This document shows positions 22,620 to 31,607 of a stretch of 64,000 bases of DNA, one piece after another. The stretch is from CBDCGS01 sp965216915 (GTDB taxonomy: Bacteria; Pseudomonadota; Alphaproteobacteria; UBA828). How positions within the stretch are numbered: position 1 is the first letter of the stretch; the number at the start of each line of letters is the position of its first letter. The stretch covers positions 744,001 to 808,000 of the forward strand of contig CBDCGS010000011.1 of assembly GCA_965216915.1 (NCBI GenBank), read 5' to 3'. The notes beneath the pieces are model-generated. The model worked only from the letters and a program-made list of their open reading frames with translations. It searched no databases and was not told the origin of the DNA. The translations under genes were made by a program, and so were the position numbers.

Positions 22620-23503
22620 TCGGGCCAACGGCGGTGCAGCCAAAACCAGTGATCGGGCCGGTCGCGGACCCAGCTTTCGACCTTGGCGTTGACCCGCCGC
22701 ATGGTCTCCGCGACATCGGCTTGACGCGATTCGCTGCGTGGCAGCTCGATCGTGGAAAGGGAGATCCGGAAGCGCGCGCCGCGCGCGCGGTCGACACGCG
22801 CCGCGACGACGGGGCAGTCATATTTGAGCGCGAGCTCCGCGAGGACGGGTGCGGTCATCGCATCGCGACCGAAGAACGGAACAGGTATGCCGTTGTTCAA
22901 TTTCTGATCGACCATGATGCCCAGATAATTGCCGTCGCGAAGCCAACGCACCATCTCCCGCAGGCTCGCGGGCCCTTTCGGAAATTGCCCCTTCCACACG
23001 GTGCCCCGGTAGCGCTGAACGAGACGGTCGACGACGGGATTGTTGGGCGCGCGATACACCGCACCGGCCCTGAGGCCATACCGATCCGCCGCGACGCCGG
23101 CGATCTCCCAGTTGCCGAAATGCGCCGTGCACAAGATGCCGCCCTTGCCACGCCGCTCGGCGGCCTCGACATGCTCGAGCCCGCTAATCGTGATGCGATC
23201 GCCCAGGTCAGTCGGGTCGATTTCCGCGAGGTGCGGGTACTCGGCGATCACACGACCGATGTTGCGCCACATACCGCGGATGATCTGGCGAACCTCGGCG
23301 CGATCGAGCTCGGGCATCGCGCGCGTGATGTTGCGCCGCGCCCGCTCGCTCACCGGCAACCAGGGGCCAATCATCCCCGCGAGCGCGCCGCCCAAGGCCG
23401 ATGCCCAGTCGATCGGCAGGAGGGCGAAGACGGTCATGAACGCCCACACGATGCCTCCCTCAAGTGCATGGCGAAGACGTCGCCCAAGGCTGCGCTTAGG
23501 CAT
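22616..23503 (-). CDS. lpxL: Lipid A biosynthesis late acyltransferase (LpxL/HtrB type)
   Basis: Inner-membrane acyltransferase of 295 residues that adds a secondary acyl chain from acyl-ACP to Kdo2-lipid IVA. It has one N-terminal hydrophobic helix (about 17-48) and the catalytic H-x4-[DE] motif His128-Glu133 in TAHFGNWE. The GIMVDQKLNNGIPVPFFGR segment matches the family's second conserved block. It is the last gene of the lipid A operon and overlaps the lpxK stop by eight bases. Its TAG stop is formed by the CTAG at the border of the dispersed repeat, so the last residues may have been reshaped by that element. Which acyl chain it transfers cannot be read from sequence. Confidence 0.92.
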   Translation of the reverse strand: MPKRSLGRRLRHALEGGIVWAFMTVFALLPIDWASALGGALAGMIGPWLPVSERARRNITRAMPELDRAEVRQIIRGMWRNIGRVIAEYPHLAEIDPTDLGDRITISGLEHVEAAERRGKGGILCTAHFGNWEIAGVAADRYGLRAGAVYRAPNNPVVDRLVQRYRGTVWKGQFPKGPASLREMVRWLRDGNYLGIMVDQKLNNGIPVPFFGRDAMTAPVLAELALKYDCPVVAARVDRARGARFRISLSTIELPRSESRQADVAETMRRVNAKVESWVRDRPDHWFWLHRRWPD

Positions 23504-24485
23504 GAGCGCGCTCGATCACGCGGCTCAGCAGACCTTCGACCGTCGCCGGGTCGCGCCATTCGAGGACGACCGAAAGCGTCCGAACCATCGGCTTCGCCTC
23601 GTCTGGGAGGCGCACGAAATCCTTCTCAGTGGTGACCGGCATTGCGCCCCTGGCGTGCGCCGCTTCGACGATGGTCATGATCTCTTCGGCCGTGTAGCGG
23701 TGGTGATCGGCGAAGCTGTAGCACGCCACGAGCGCGCATCCGAGCGCCTCGAGGCTTTCGAAAAATTTTGCGGGCCGGCCGATCCCGGCGAACGCGACCA
23801 CCGCCCGCTCGCCGATCTCATACCCCTCCAGCCCGGGCACCAGATCGGCGTGAAGCACCGGTGGGTGACCCGCCGGAAGCCGGCGCAGCGTGTCGACCCG
23901 ATCCGGTCCGATGAGGACCAGCGCATCGACCCGCCGCATGGCGCGGGTAACGGGTTCGCGGAGTGGTCCGGCCGGGTGCACCTTGCCGTTGCCGAAACCG
24001 AAACCCCCGTCGATCACCGCGAGCGAAAGATCCTTGTGGAGGCTCGGATTTTGCAAGCCGTCGTCCATCACGATGACCGTCGCGCCGGCGGCGGCCGCGG
24101 CACGTGCGCCTGCCGGCCGGTCCCGCGCGATCCAGGTCGGCGCCACGCGGGCCAGCAAGAGCGGCTCGTCGCCGACGTCGGACGCGTCGTGCCGCTGCGG
24201 ATCAACCCGCAACGGACCATGCGCGCGGCCGCCATAGCCGCGGCTCAACAGATGCGGTCGAAGGCCCCGCGCGGACATCAGCTGGCACAAAGCGATCGCG
24301 GTCGGCGTCTTGCCAGCGCCGCCGGCCGTGACGTTGCCGACGCAGACGACCGGGACGGGCGCATGGTGCCTCTTGGCGAGGCCACGCCTGACCGTCGCAC
24401 CGATATCGTAGACCCAGGCGAGCGGGGTCAGCGCGGCCGCGGTGATACCGCCGGCCTCAGGCGCCCAGAACGCCGGCGCTTTCAT
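23496..24485 (-). CDS. lpxK: Tetraacyldisaccharide 4'-kinase
   Basis: Kinase of 329 residues that phosphorylates the 4' position of the lipid A disaccharide at the inner membrane. The N-terminal amphipathic helix (MKAPAFWAPEAGG and following residues) is typical for LpxK, followed by the P-loop NVTAGGAGKTPTA (about 51-63) and LLSRGYGG. VIVMDDGLQNP supplies the conserved Asp-Asp-Gly-Leu-Gln segment that binds magnesium. ATG 24485 is chosen to match the family N-terminus; an upstream in-frame start at 24509 would extend the overlap with waaA. It overlaps waaA by 29 bases and lpxL by 8, so the three are one transcription and translation unit. Confidence 0.94.
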   Translation of the reverse strand: MKAPAFWAPEAGGITAAALTPLAWVYDIGATVRRGLAKRHHAPVPVVCVGNVTAGGAGKTPTAIALCQLMSARGLRPHLLSRGYGGRAHGPLRVDPQRHDASDVGDEPLLLARVAPTWIARDRPAGARAAAAAGATVIVMDDGLQNPSLHKDLSLAVIDGGFGFGNGKVHPAGPLREPVTRAMRRVDALVLIGPDRVDTLRRLPAGHPPVLHADLVPGLEGYEIGERAVVAFAGIGRPAKFFESLEALGCALVACYSFADHHRYTAEEIMTIVEAAHARGAMPVTTEKDFVRLPDEAKPMVRTLSVVLEWRDPATVEGLLSRVIERAHA

Positions 24486-25767
24486 GGTGTTGCATGTCGT
24501 TCCGCGCAAGGTGCCGGCGCACCAGCTCTAGTGCCGCCGCCGTCGCCCCCGTGAGAGATCGCGCGACGCGATCGGCTGCTTCGATCCGCCCGGTGCGCAA
24601 GGAATCGTCGGCGAGAAGCCGGTGCACCGCCGCGGCCAGCGATGCCTGATCGGAGACGGTTTCGCCACCGCCGCCGGCCAGAAGCGCGCCGTATGCTTCC
24701 GCAAAGTTCTCATGGTGTCGGCCGGTCAGCACCGCCGCGTTCAGGCGCACCGCCTCGAGCGGATTGTGCCCGCCGAACGGCTGCAGCGATCCGCCGACCA
24801 GCACGACGGGCGCCAGACGATAAAACAGGCCAAGCTCTCCGAGCGTATCGCCGACATAGACGTCGACGGCGTCCGAGATCGGCTCGTCGGCCGCGCGCCG
24901 TGCGGTGCGCAGGCCGCGGCCCGCGAACAGCCGAGCGATCGCCTCGCCGCGCTTCGGATGACGCGGCACGACGATGGTCAAGAGATCGGCCAAGGCCGGC
25001 CGCAGCGTCTCGTCGGCCGCCGCAATGATCGCGTCCTCGCCCTCATGTGTGCTGGCGGCGAGCCAGCACGGCCGGGCGCCGATTGCGCGACGCATTGCCG
25101 CGACCGGCACTTCGTCGGCGGCGAGGGGCGGCGCGTCGTATTTCAGGTTCCCGGCCGCATCGACCCCACGCGCGCCGAGACTGCGAAGCCGCTCGGCATC
25201 GGCCTCGCTCTGCGCATGAATTGCCGCAAACGCGCCGAGCAGCGGCGCGATCAACCGCGGCATGCGCCGCCAGCTCGCAGCCGAACGCGCCGACATGCGC
25301 GCGTTGAGCAATAGCATCGGCACGCGCCGTGCCGCGGTTTCGAGCACGAGGTTCGGCCAAAGCTCGGATTCGACCCATATGGCGAGATCGGGACGCCAAT
25401 GATCCAAGAAGCGCCGCACCGCGCCCGGTCGGTCTACCGGAACGAATTGGTGAAACGCCTGACCGCTCAGCCGCGATTGCAGAAGCCGCGCCGATGTGAC
25501 GGTGCCCGAGGTCAGCAAGATGAAGGGCGGCGCCGGCTCCTGTTCCAGTCGAGCGACCAGGGGAAGCAGCGACAAGCATTCGCCGACACTCGCGCCGTGC
25601 ATCCACACCAACTGCCCCACTGGCCTCGCGCGGCCCGCATGACCGAAGCGCTCGCCGAGACGTGCCGCATCCTCCTTCCCGGCGCGGCATCGGCGCCGGA
25701 TCCAAAGATCGATGGCGGGGCCGGCAAGCACCGTGGCGCACCGATACGCCCGCGGCGTGACAAGCAT
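24457..25767 (-). CDS. waaA: 3-deoxy-D-manno-octulosonic acid (Kdo) transferase
   Basis: Membrane-associated GT-B glycosyltransferase of 436 residues that attaches Kdo from CMP-Kdo to lipid IVA. It has the WaaA signatures WMHGASVGE, LLTSGTVTSA, WVESELWPNL (acceptor-side catalytic Glu) and GGSLQPFGGHNPLEA (CMP-Kdo site). The N-terminal hydrophobic segment (LAGPAIDLWIRRR) anchors it to the membrane. ATG 25767 is 5 bp from the end of the DUF374 gene; the GTG at 25776 is possible, while the longer frame to 25977 is an overlap artefact. Whether it adds one or two Kdo residues is not visible. Confidence 0.94.
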   Translation of the reverse strand: MLVTPRAYRCATVLAGPAIDLWIRRRCRAGKEDAARLGERFGHAGRARPVGQLVWMHGASVGECLSLLPLVARLEQEPAPPFILLTSGTVTSARLLQSRLSGQAFHQFVPVDRPGAVRRFLDHWRPDLAIWVESELWPNLVLETAARRVPMLLLNARMSARSAASWRRMPRLIAPLLGAFAAIHAQSEADAERLRSLGARGVDAAGNLKYDAPPLAADEVPVAAMRRAIGARPCWLAASTHEGEDAIIAAADETLRPALADLLTIVVPRHPKRGEAIARLFAGRGLRTARRAADEPISDAVDVYVGDTLGELGLFYRLAPVVLVGGSLQPFGGHNPLEAVRLNAAVLTGRHHENFAEAYGALLAGGGGETVSDQASLAAAVHRLLADDSLRTGRIEAADRVARSLTGATAAALELVRRHLARNDMQHHESAGVLGA

Positions 25768-25772
25768 GGCGA

Positions 25773-26528
25773 TCACCGCACCTGGGCCGCGAATTTGGTC
25801 GGCTCCTCCCGGTGTGCCGCGCGCGGCTCGGCCACGGACGCAGGCTCGACGGGCGCGACCCCCACCATCAGATCCGCCTGCTCCGTGAGCTCGTTCAAGC
25901 GCGTTTCGAGCTCGAGGCGGATGGCCTCGTCCGTCGCATCGTCGGTAAGCGGCGGCACATGGATCGGCTCGCCCCACAGGTAGACACCCCTGCTAAGCGG
26001 TATCGCGAAAACGAAGCGATCCCAGCTTCGCGCCAACCTGCGGCGCGACACGGCATAGGTTGCCGGGATGATCGGCACGCGGGCCAGGCGGGCGAGTGTG
26101 ATGATGCCGGGTTGTGCGCGCATGCGCGGCCCGCGGGGGCCATCCGGCGTGACGGCAACGCACGTCCCGCTCGCCAGCGCGCGAACACACCCGCGCACCG
26201 CGGACGAGCCGCCGCGCGTGGCCGAGCCGCGCACGGCATCGACGCCGAGATGGCGGATGGTCCGCGTGATGAGCTCGCCGTCGCGATGCCGCGAGATCAT
26301 CGCCGTCATGGGCCGCTGCCCCCACCAGCCGGGGGCCGCCATCAGGAGCCGGCCGTGCCAGAAGGCGACAATGAAGGGCTTGCCCTCGGCGACCATCGCC
26401 TCCGCGCTGCTCCGTCCCAGGACCTGCCAGCGACTCGTGAGGTAGACGAAGCGAATATAGCGCGCAAGAATCCAGCAGAACGCGCCTTGGACCGCGCGGC
26501 TCCGAGCTATCCCGCCGGTGAGACCCAC
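25773..26528 (-). CDS. DUF374 lysophospholipid-acyltransferase-like protein
   Basis: Protein of 251 residues of the DUF374/COG2121 family, part of the LPLAT acyltransferase superfamily. It carries VAFWHGRLLMA, ISRHRDGE, RGSATRGGSSA and a TPDGPRGPR block in the positions of the family's conserved motifs. A hydrophobic segment near the N-terminus suggests inner-membrane attachment. The gene starts with GTG directly against the msbA stop (26529) and ends 5 bp before waaA. This position between msbA and waaA is conserved in alphaproteobacteria and suggests a role in lipid A or outer-membrane lipid modification, perhaps adding a further acyl chain. The exact reaction is not known to me. Confidence 0.85.
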   Translation of the reverse strand: MGLTGGIARSRAVQGAFCWILARYIRFVYLTSRWQVLGRSSAEAMVAEGKPFIVAFWHGRLLMAAPGWWGQRPMTAMISRHRDGELITRTIRHLGVDAVRGSATRGGSSAVRGCVRALASGTCVAVTPDGPRGPRMRAQPGIITLARLARVPIIPATYAVSRRRLARSWDRFVFAIPLSRGVYLWGEPIHVPPLTDDATDEAIRLELETRLNELTEQADLMVGVAPVEPASVAEPRAAHREEPTKFAAQVR

Positions 26529-28313
26529 CTATTCCGCGGCCTCCGACGGGGCGAACTGCAGCGCGTGAAGACGGGCGTAGGCACCATCGGTGCGCGCGAG
26601 GAGCGTGCCATGGGTGCCTGCCTCCGCGACCTGACCATCCTCGATCACGTAGATGCGGTGGGCATCCTGCACCGTGGATAGCCGGTGCGCGATCACGAGT
26701 GTCGTGCGCCCCCGCATCAGGCTGTTGAGCGCCTCCTGAATCTGCCGCTCCGATTCGGTGTCGAGGGCGCTCGTCGCCTCGTCGAGCAAAAGGATCGGCG
26801 CGTCCTTCAGCATGGCACGGGCGATGGCGATGCGCTGGCGCTGACCGCCGGACAGCTTGACGCCGTGCTCGCCGATCATGGTGTCGTAGCCATCGGGCAG
26901 CGACGACACGAACGCGTCGAGGCCGGCCGCTGCTGCAGCCGCATCGACTTCGGCCGCCGTCGCCTCGATCCGCCCATAGGCGATATTGGCGCGAATCGTG
27001 TCGTCGAACAGCACAGCCTCTTGGCTGACCAGCGCGATCGAATCCCTCAGGCTCTCGAGCGTGACGTCGCGCACGTCCTGGCCATCGACGAGGATCCGGC
27101 CGCTGTCGGCGTCATAAAACCGCGGGATCAAGTTGAGGATTGTCGATTTGCCCGCCCCGGAGGGCCCGACGAGCGCCACCTTCGAGCCTGCGGCGATATC
27201 GAGCGACACATTCTTGAGCGCCGGCAATTCTTCGCTGTAGGAGAAGTCGACAGTCTCGAGGCGAATCGCGCCTTGTGAAAAGGCGAGCGGCTTTGCGTCT
27301 GGACCATCGGCGATACGCGGCATCGTGTCGAGAATGCCGAAAACGCGCTGACTTGCCGCAAGACCTTCCTGCAGATGGGTGTTGAGGTTTGCGAGCGATT
27401 TCAGCGGCTGATAGGCCATGAACATCGCCGTCACGAACGCGAAAAACGCACCAGGCGTGATCGCCTCGTCGATCACCTGCCAGCCGCCATAGAGAATGAT
27501 GACGGCGACGAAGAGCCCGCCGAGCGACTCGGTAATGGGACGAACGGCGGCCCGAATGCGCACGCCTTTCATGACCAGCTGGAACACCCGCTCGATCACC
27601 CGCTCGGTGCGCGTCTCCTCGAACCGCTCCATGTTGTAGGCTTTGACGTGGCGGGCGCTTTGAAACGCTTCGTTGAGGCGAGCGGTAAATTGACCGAGCT
27701 CGACAAGCGCGTTCGTCGAAACCTTGCGCATGCGCCGTCCGAGACGGACGATCGGGTAGATCGCCAGGGGAAACACCACGAACGCGATCAGCGCGAGCTT
27801 CCAATCTTTCTCGAACATGACCCCGACCAGAAAGATCAAGGTCAGTGAATCCTTGACCAGACCGGTCAGCGCGTTCGCCACGGCGTTGCGCATCAGGTTG
27901 ATGTCGTTGGTGAGGCGGGAGACGAGCTGTCCCGAGGCGGTGTCGTGAAAGAAGGAGAGATCGAAGCGCATGATGCGGCTAAACACGCGCGCCTGCAGGT
28001 CGGCGATGACGCGTTGGCCGACGAAGCCCATCAGCACGCCCTGGAAATAGCTCGCAACACCCTTCGCCACGGTCGCGACGATCACAAACACGGGGATCAG
28101 CACGAGCATGTCGCGATCTTTCTCTATGAACACCTCGTCGAGCGCGGGCTCCATGAGATAGGCCATGGCAGCGGTCGAGCCCGCCGCCACGGCCATGCAA
28201 AAGCCGGCGAGGAAGAGCCGTCCGAGATACGGCCGCACATGATCCCGCACCAGGCGCACGACGAGCACCTTGGTGGACATCGCCCCAGCGGCGGATCTGT
28301 CGCGCTTGGCCAT
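26529..28313 (-). CDS. msbA: MsbA-type lipid flippase ABC transporter
   Basis: Half-transporter of 594 residues with an N-terminal exporter membrane domain (about 25-320, six helices) fused to an ATPase domain (about 345-590). Walker A is GPSGAGKST (383-391), the signature is LSGGQRQR, Walker B is ILLLDEATS and the switch His lies in VIAHRLS. As a homodimer, MsbA flips lipid A-core across the inner membrane. The neighbouring DUF374, waaA, lpxK and lpxL genes support lipid A over a drug substrate, though the sequence alone cannot rule out a wider range. It abuts the DUF374 gene with no spacer. The 95-bp leader (28314-28408) separates it from the phosphatase gene. Confidence 0.9.
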   Translation of the reverse strand: MAKRDRSAAGAMSTKVLVVRLVRDHVRPYLGRLFLAGFCMAVAAGSTAAMAYLMEPALDEVFIEKDRDMLVLIPVFVIVATVAKGVASYFQGVLMGFVGQRVIADLQARVFSRIMRFDLSFFHDTASGQLVSRLTNDINLMRNAVANALTGLVKDSLTLIFLVGVMFEKDWKLALIAFVVFPLAIYPIVRLGRRMRKVSTNALVELGQFTARLNEAFQSARHVKAYNMERFEETRTERVIERVFQLVMKGVRIRAAVRPITESLGGLFVAVIILYGGWQVIDEAITPGAFFAFVTAMFMAYQPLKSLANLNTHLQEGLAASQRVFGILDTMPRIADGPDAKPLAFSQGAIRLETVDFSYSEELPALKNVSLDIAAGSKVALVGPSGAGKSTILNLIPRFYDADSGRILVDGQDVRDVTLESLRDSIALVSQEAVLFDDTIRANIAYGRIEATAAEVDAAAAAAGLDAFVSSLPDGYDTMIGEHGVKLSGGQRQRIAIARAMLKDAPILLLDEATSALDTESERQIQEALNSLMRGRTTLVIAHRLSTVQDAHRIYVIEDGQVAEAGTHGTLLARTDGAYARLHALQFAPSEAAE

Positions 28314-28408
28314 CGCCCCACTCAGTCCAGGACGCGTCGCTCTAAGCGGTTGAAACCAGACGGAAATGGTAGCACGCGTGCGGACCGCCTTCCAATGATC
28401 GGCACGGG

Positions 28409-29203
28409 CTACTCCGCGTAGTCGGCGAGCCGGTCAAGAAGCGGCCGGTGCAGGAGCGTGTTGCTGGCGAGGCAGGTGCGATGCCGCGGCCGGTCTTTGT
28501 TGTAGACCAAGGGTTCGCCCGCCATGGTCGTCATACGCCCACCGGCTTCGCGCACCAAGAGGTCGCCCGCGCAAATATCCCAGTCGCTCTTCGGCCAACC
28601 GCTTGCCGTGGCATCGAAATGGCCTGCCGCGACCAGAGCGAGCTTGTAGGCGATCGAGCTCACGGCCTTGATCGCGTCGTTGGCAAACTGCCCCGGCCAC
28701 GCCGCCTCGCGGTGCTCCGAGCGGCTCGCCAGCATGGCGATTCGCGACGCGTTCGCGTTGCCGCTCACGCGCATCATCTCGCCATTGAGCCGCGCACCGC
28801 CGCCCGCGAGCGCTTCGAACATCTCGCCCTTGGCGGGATTGAACACGGCCGCGGCGATCGGCTGTCCGTCCTCGACGAGCGCCGCCGCGACCGCGAATTC
28901 GGGAATCCCCTTCAGATAGCTGTTGGTGCCGTCGATCGGGTCGACCACCCAAACCCGCGATGCCTCGAGCCGGCTTTTGTCGTCCTCCGATTCCTCGGAA
29001 AGCCAACCATAATCCGGCCGCGCGCCGCTCAGCGCCTCGCGCAGAGCAGCATCCACCTCGAGGTCGGCCTCGCATACAGGGTGATGCTCGCCTTTGCGCC
29101 AGACATCTTGCTCGGTGCCGAAGCGTGCCAGCGCGATCGATCCGGCCCGGCGTGCCGCCTCGACGAGTAGGGCGTGATCAGCCTGCCTGTCGGGCGATGT
29201 CAC
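28409..29203 (-). CDS. Inositol monophosphatase-family phosphatase (CysQ/SuhB-like)
   Basis: Metal-dependent phosphatase of 264 residues. It has the IMPase motifs WLSEESEDD (Glu-Glu metal ligands), VVDPIDGTNSY (DPxDGT) and SDWDICAG (WDxxAG). Substrates in this family include inositol-1-phosphate and 3'-phosphoadenosine 5'-phosphate. The conserved position beside pmbA and msbA in alphaproteobacteria is usually annotated as 3'(2'),5'-bisphosphate nucleotidase-like, but sequence alone does not settle it. The gene starts with GTG, overlapping the pmbA stop by four bases (GTGA), which couples their translation. Confidence 0.88.
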   Translation of the reverse strand: MTSPDRQADHALLVEAARRAGSIALARFGTEQDVWRKGEHHPVCEADLEVDAALREALSGARPDYGWLSEESEDDKSRLEASRVWVVDPIDGTNSYLKGIPEFAVAAALVEDGQPIAAAVFNPAKGEMFEALAGGGARLNGEMMRVSGNANASRIAMLASRSEHREAAWPGQFANDAIKAVSSIAYKLALVAAGHFDATASGWPKSDWDICAGDLLVREAGGRMTTMAGEPLVYNKDRPRHRTCLASNTLLHRPLLDRLADYAE

Positions 29204-30537
29204 TGGCCGGCGACCGTCATCCCGTCGACGCGCACGGTCGGCGCGTCGATGCCGTAGCGGAAGTCCAGATCATCCGCCGCCGTGATCTGGCGGAACATCT
29301 CCGCGAGATTGCCGGCGACCGTGACTTCGTTCACGGGATAGGCGAGTGCCCCCTTGTCGATCCAAAAGCCCGCCGCGCCGCGGCTATAATCGCCGGTGAC
29401 GCCGTTTACACCCATGCCGATCAGCTCGGTCACGTAGAAGCCGCTCTCGATGTCGCCGAGCAACCGGTCGCGGCTCTGGCTGCCAGGTGCGAGATAGAGA
29501 TTCGATGGCGAGGGTGAGGGCGGGCCGCCGGCCCCACGCGAGGCGTGGCCGGTGGTCGTGCGGTCGAGCTGCCGGGCGGACCGGCTATCCAGAAGCCAGG
29601 TCGTCAAGACACCCGCATCGACCACGTTGCGCGCTTTAGTGGCGACACCCTCGCCATCAAAGGGTCGGGAGCGCAGCCCGCGCGTGCGGTGCGGATCGTC
29701 GACGATCGTCACGGCGGAGTCGAAAACCGCCTCGCCGAGCTTGTCCTTCAGGAAGCTCGTGCCGCGCGCGACGCTGCTTCCGGTGATGGCGCCCGCCAAG
29801 TGACGCAGCAAGCCGCCCGAAATGCGCGGATCGTAGACCACCGGTACCTGACCCGAACGCGCCTTGCGCGCGCCGAGCCGGGCCACCGCGCGCTCGCCGG
29901 CGCGCTGCCCGATCTCCGCGGGGTCTTGCAGGTCGGTTTCAAACGCGGCAGACGCCCAATCGAAGTCGCGCTCCATGGCCGTGCCTTCGCCAGCCAACAC
30001 CGCGCAGCTCACGCCGAAACGCGAGGTGCGGTAGCCTCCGGCGAAGCCATCGCTCGTCACCAGCGCGGCGTGGCTCGCGCTCCAGCTCGCGCCGCCGCCT
30101 TCGGAATTGGTCACGCCCTTGACGGCGCGCGCCGCCTCCTCCGCCGTCCGGGCGCGCGCAATGAGCGTCTCGGGCGCGGGCTCGGTCGGATCCGCGAGAT
30201 CGAGATCGGGCCAGGTCTTCGCGAGCCGATCCGCCGGCGCGAGGCCGGCATAGGGATCCTCGGGCACGGCACGCGCCATGGCGAGCGCGCGCTCGACCAG
30301 CGTGTCGAGGGTTTGATCGGTGAGATCGGTCGTCGAGACGATCGCTTGCCGCTTGCCGACGAGCACACGCAAGCCCACATCTTGGCCTTCGGAGCGCTCG
30401 AAATCCTCGGGCTTGCCCATACGCCAGCTCGCGCTGAGCGCGACACCGTGCATCAGCACCGCATCGGCAGCATCCGCCCCGGCCTGGGTTGCGCGCTTCA
30501 CGAGCGCGCCAAGAACGTCAATGGCGTCGCGTTGCAA
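29200..30537 (-). CDS. pmbA: PmbA/TldE-type metalloprotease subunit
   Basis: TldE/PmbA homologue of 445 residues. It acts with TldD as a heterodimeric metalloprotease that trims modified peptides (microcin B17, CcdA in E. coli). The TldE partner lacks the HExxxH zinc motif, and none is present here. It has the family's C-terminal blocks YVTELIGMGVNGVTGDYSRGA and GFWIDKGALAYPVNEVTVAGN. The only start available is TTG 30537, without a clear ribosome site, so the first residues are uncertain. Its partner TldD lies at 40904-42337. It is the first gene of the operon leading into the IMPase gene. Confidence 0.92.
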   Translation of the reverse strand: MQRDAIDVLGALVKRATQAGADAADAVLMHGVALSASWRMGKPEDFERSEGQDVGLRVLVGKRQAIVSTTDLTDQTLDTLVERALAMARAVPEDPYAGLAPADRLAKTWPDLDLADPTEPAPETLIARARTAEEAARAVKGVTNSEGGGASWSASHAALVTSDGFAGGYRTSRFGVSCAVLAGEGTAMERDFDWASAAFETDLQDPAEIGQRAGERAVARLGARKARSGQVPVVYDPRISGGLLRHLAGAITGSSVARGTSFLKDKLGEAVFDSAVTIVDDPHRTRGLRSRPFDGEGVATKARNVVDAGVLTTWLLDSRSARQLDRTTTGHASRGAGGPPSPSPSNLYLAPGSQSRDRLLGDIESGFYVTELIGMGVNGVTGDYSRGAAGFWIDKGALAYPVNEVTVAGNLAEMFRQITAADDLDFRYGIDAPTVRVDGMTVAGQ

Positions 30538-30640
30538 TCGTCTATGCCGCGAAGTGTCTCGGTCAGCGGCGGGTCAAGCCGCCGCGAACAGGCCTGTATA
30601 TAGTGGCTCCAGCCGCTTCACACCAGTCTCACGGCCAGGC

Positions 30641-31594
30641 TCACCGCGGTGGCAGCAAACCCTCTTCCCGCATCCAACGCACCAGATCGCCGAACATCAC
30701 CTCCGAGGGGACGGGCTTGAAGCCGAGGTCGCGCACGGCCTTGTCGCACACGAGAATCTGCGTCCGGTTCGTGGTGAAATGGACCTCGTCGGTGGTTGCC
30801 GGGTCTTTTTCGGCGCTTGGCCGAGGCGCGGTGCCGCCGGTCAGCCGGGCGACCACCCGGGCGACCTCGGCAAACGGCGTGACGTCGCCAGCGAGGATGT
30901 AGCGCTCGCCGCGGCCACCCCGGTGGAATGCCGTGATGTGGGCTTTCGCAACCTCATCGATATGGCAGAAGCTCCCAGCGCCAATGCCGATGGTCTTGAT
31001 CGCGCCGTTTGCGATCGCCTCGACGAAAGGGCCCCAGATCACCCGATCGTAGGGTCCGACGACATTGCCCGGGTTGACGCACACCGTGTCGAGCCCATCG
31101 CCGACCGCGCTCAGCACGATGTCCTCGGCGTCCTTCTTGGTGCGAAAATAGTTCGCAGGCACGTCATCGACGTTGGAGGGCGTGTCCTCGGTCACGGGAA
31201 CCCCATCGTGCAAGCCGAAGACGGCGCCCGTCGAGGTGTGAACCAGGCGTCGTGCGCCCTTCGCCTTGGCGAGCGCGACGACGTTGCGCGTACCCGACAC
31301 GTTGTCGCGTGTCTGCGCGGTGTCTCCCGACGAATCGAAGCTGACGTTGCCCGCGACGTGGAAGACGGCATCGAGCTCTGCGGGCATGGCACGCTCGAGC
31401 GAGGCCGCATCGGTCACATCGCCCACCACGCGTGTGGCGTCAAAGCGCTTGAGGTAGGTGAGATCCGATGTCGAACGGTGCAGCGCGGTCACCGACCAAC
31501 CATCCTCGACGAGCTGTTTGACGACATTGACGCCGATGAAGCCCGACGCGCCGGTGACGAACGCGCGCAAGCCGTTGGATTTGGTTGCGCTCAT
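30641..31594 (-). CDS. NAD-dependent epimerase/dehydratase (DFR-like extended SDR)
   Basis: Extended SDR of 317 residues. The cofactor motif is TGASGFIG (14-21), and the catalytic pair is Tyr149-x3-Lys153 (YFRTK) with Ser/Thr in VHTSTGAVFG. The overall pattern (DLTYLKR, VNPGNVVGPYD) is that of dihydroflavonol-4-reductase-like and 3-beta-HSD-like enzymes that reduce or oxidise carbonyls on small hydrophobic or sugar substrates. The substrate is unknown. It is followed 13 bp upstream in its direction by the exported protein and UbiD genes on the same strand, so it could be the last gene of that transcript. No signal peptide or membrane segment. Confidence 0.87.
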   Translation of the reverse strand: MSATKSNGLRAFVTGASGFIGVNVVKQLVEDGWSVTALHRSTSDLTYLKRFDATRVVGDVTDAASLERAMPAELDAVFHVAGNVSFDSSGDTAQTRDNVSGTRNVVALAKAKGARRLVHTSTGAVFGLHDGVPVTEDTPSNVDDVPANYFRTKKDAEDIVLSAVGDGLDTVCVNPGNVVGPYDRVIWGPFVEAIANGAIKTIGIGAGSFCHIDEVAKAHITAFHRGGRGERYILAGDVTPFAEVARVVARLTGGTAPRPSAEKDPATTDEVHFTTNRTQILVCDKAVRDLGFKPVPSEVMFGDLVRWMREEGLLPPR

Positions 31595-31607
31595 GTTTTT
31601 CCGTCTC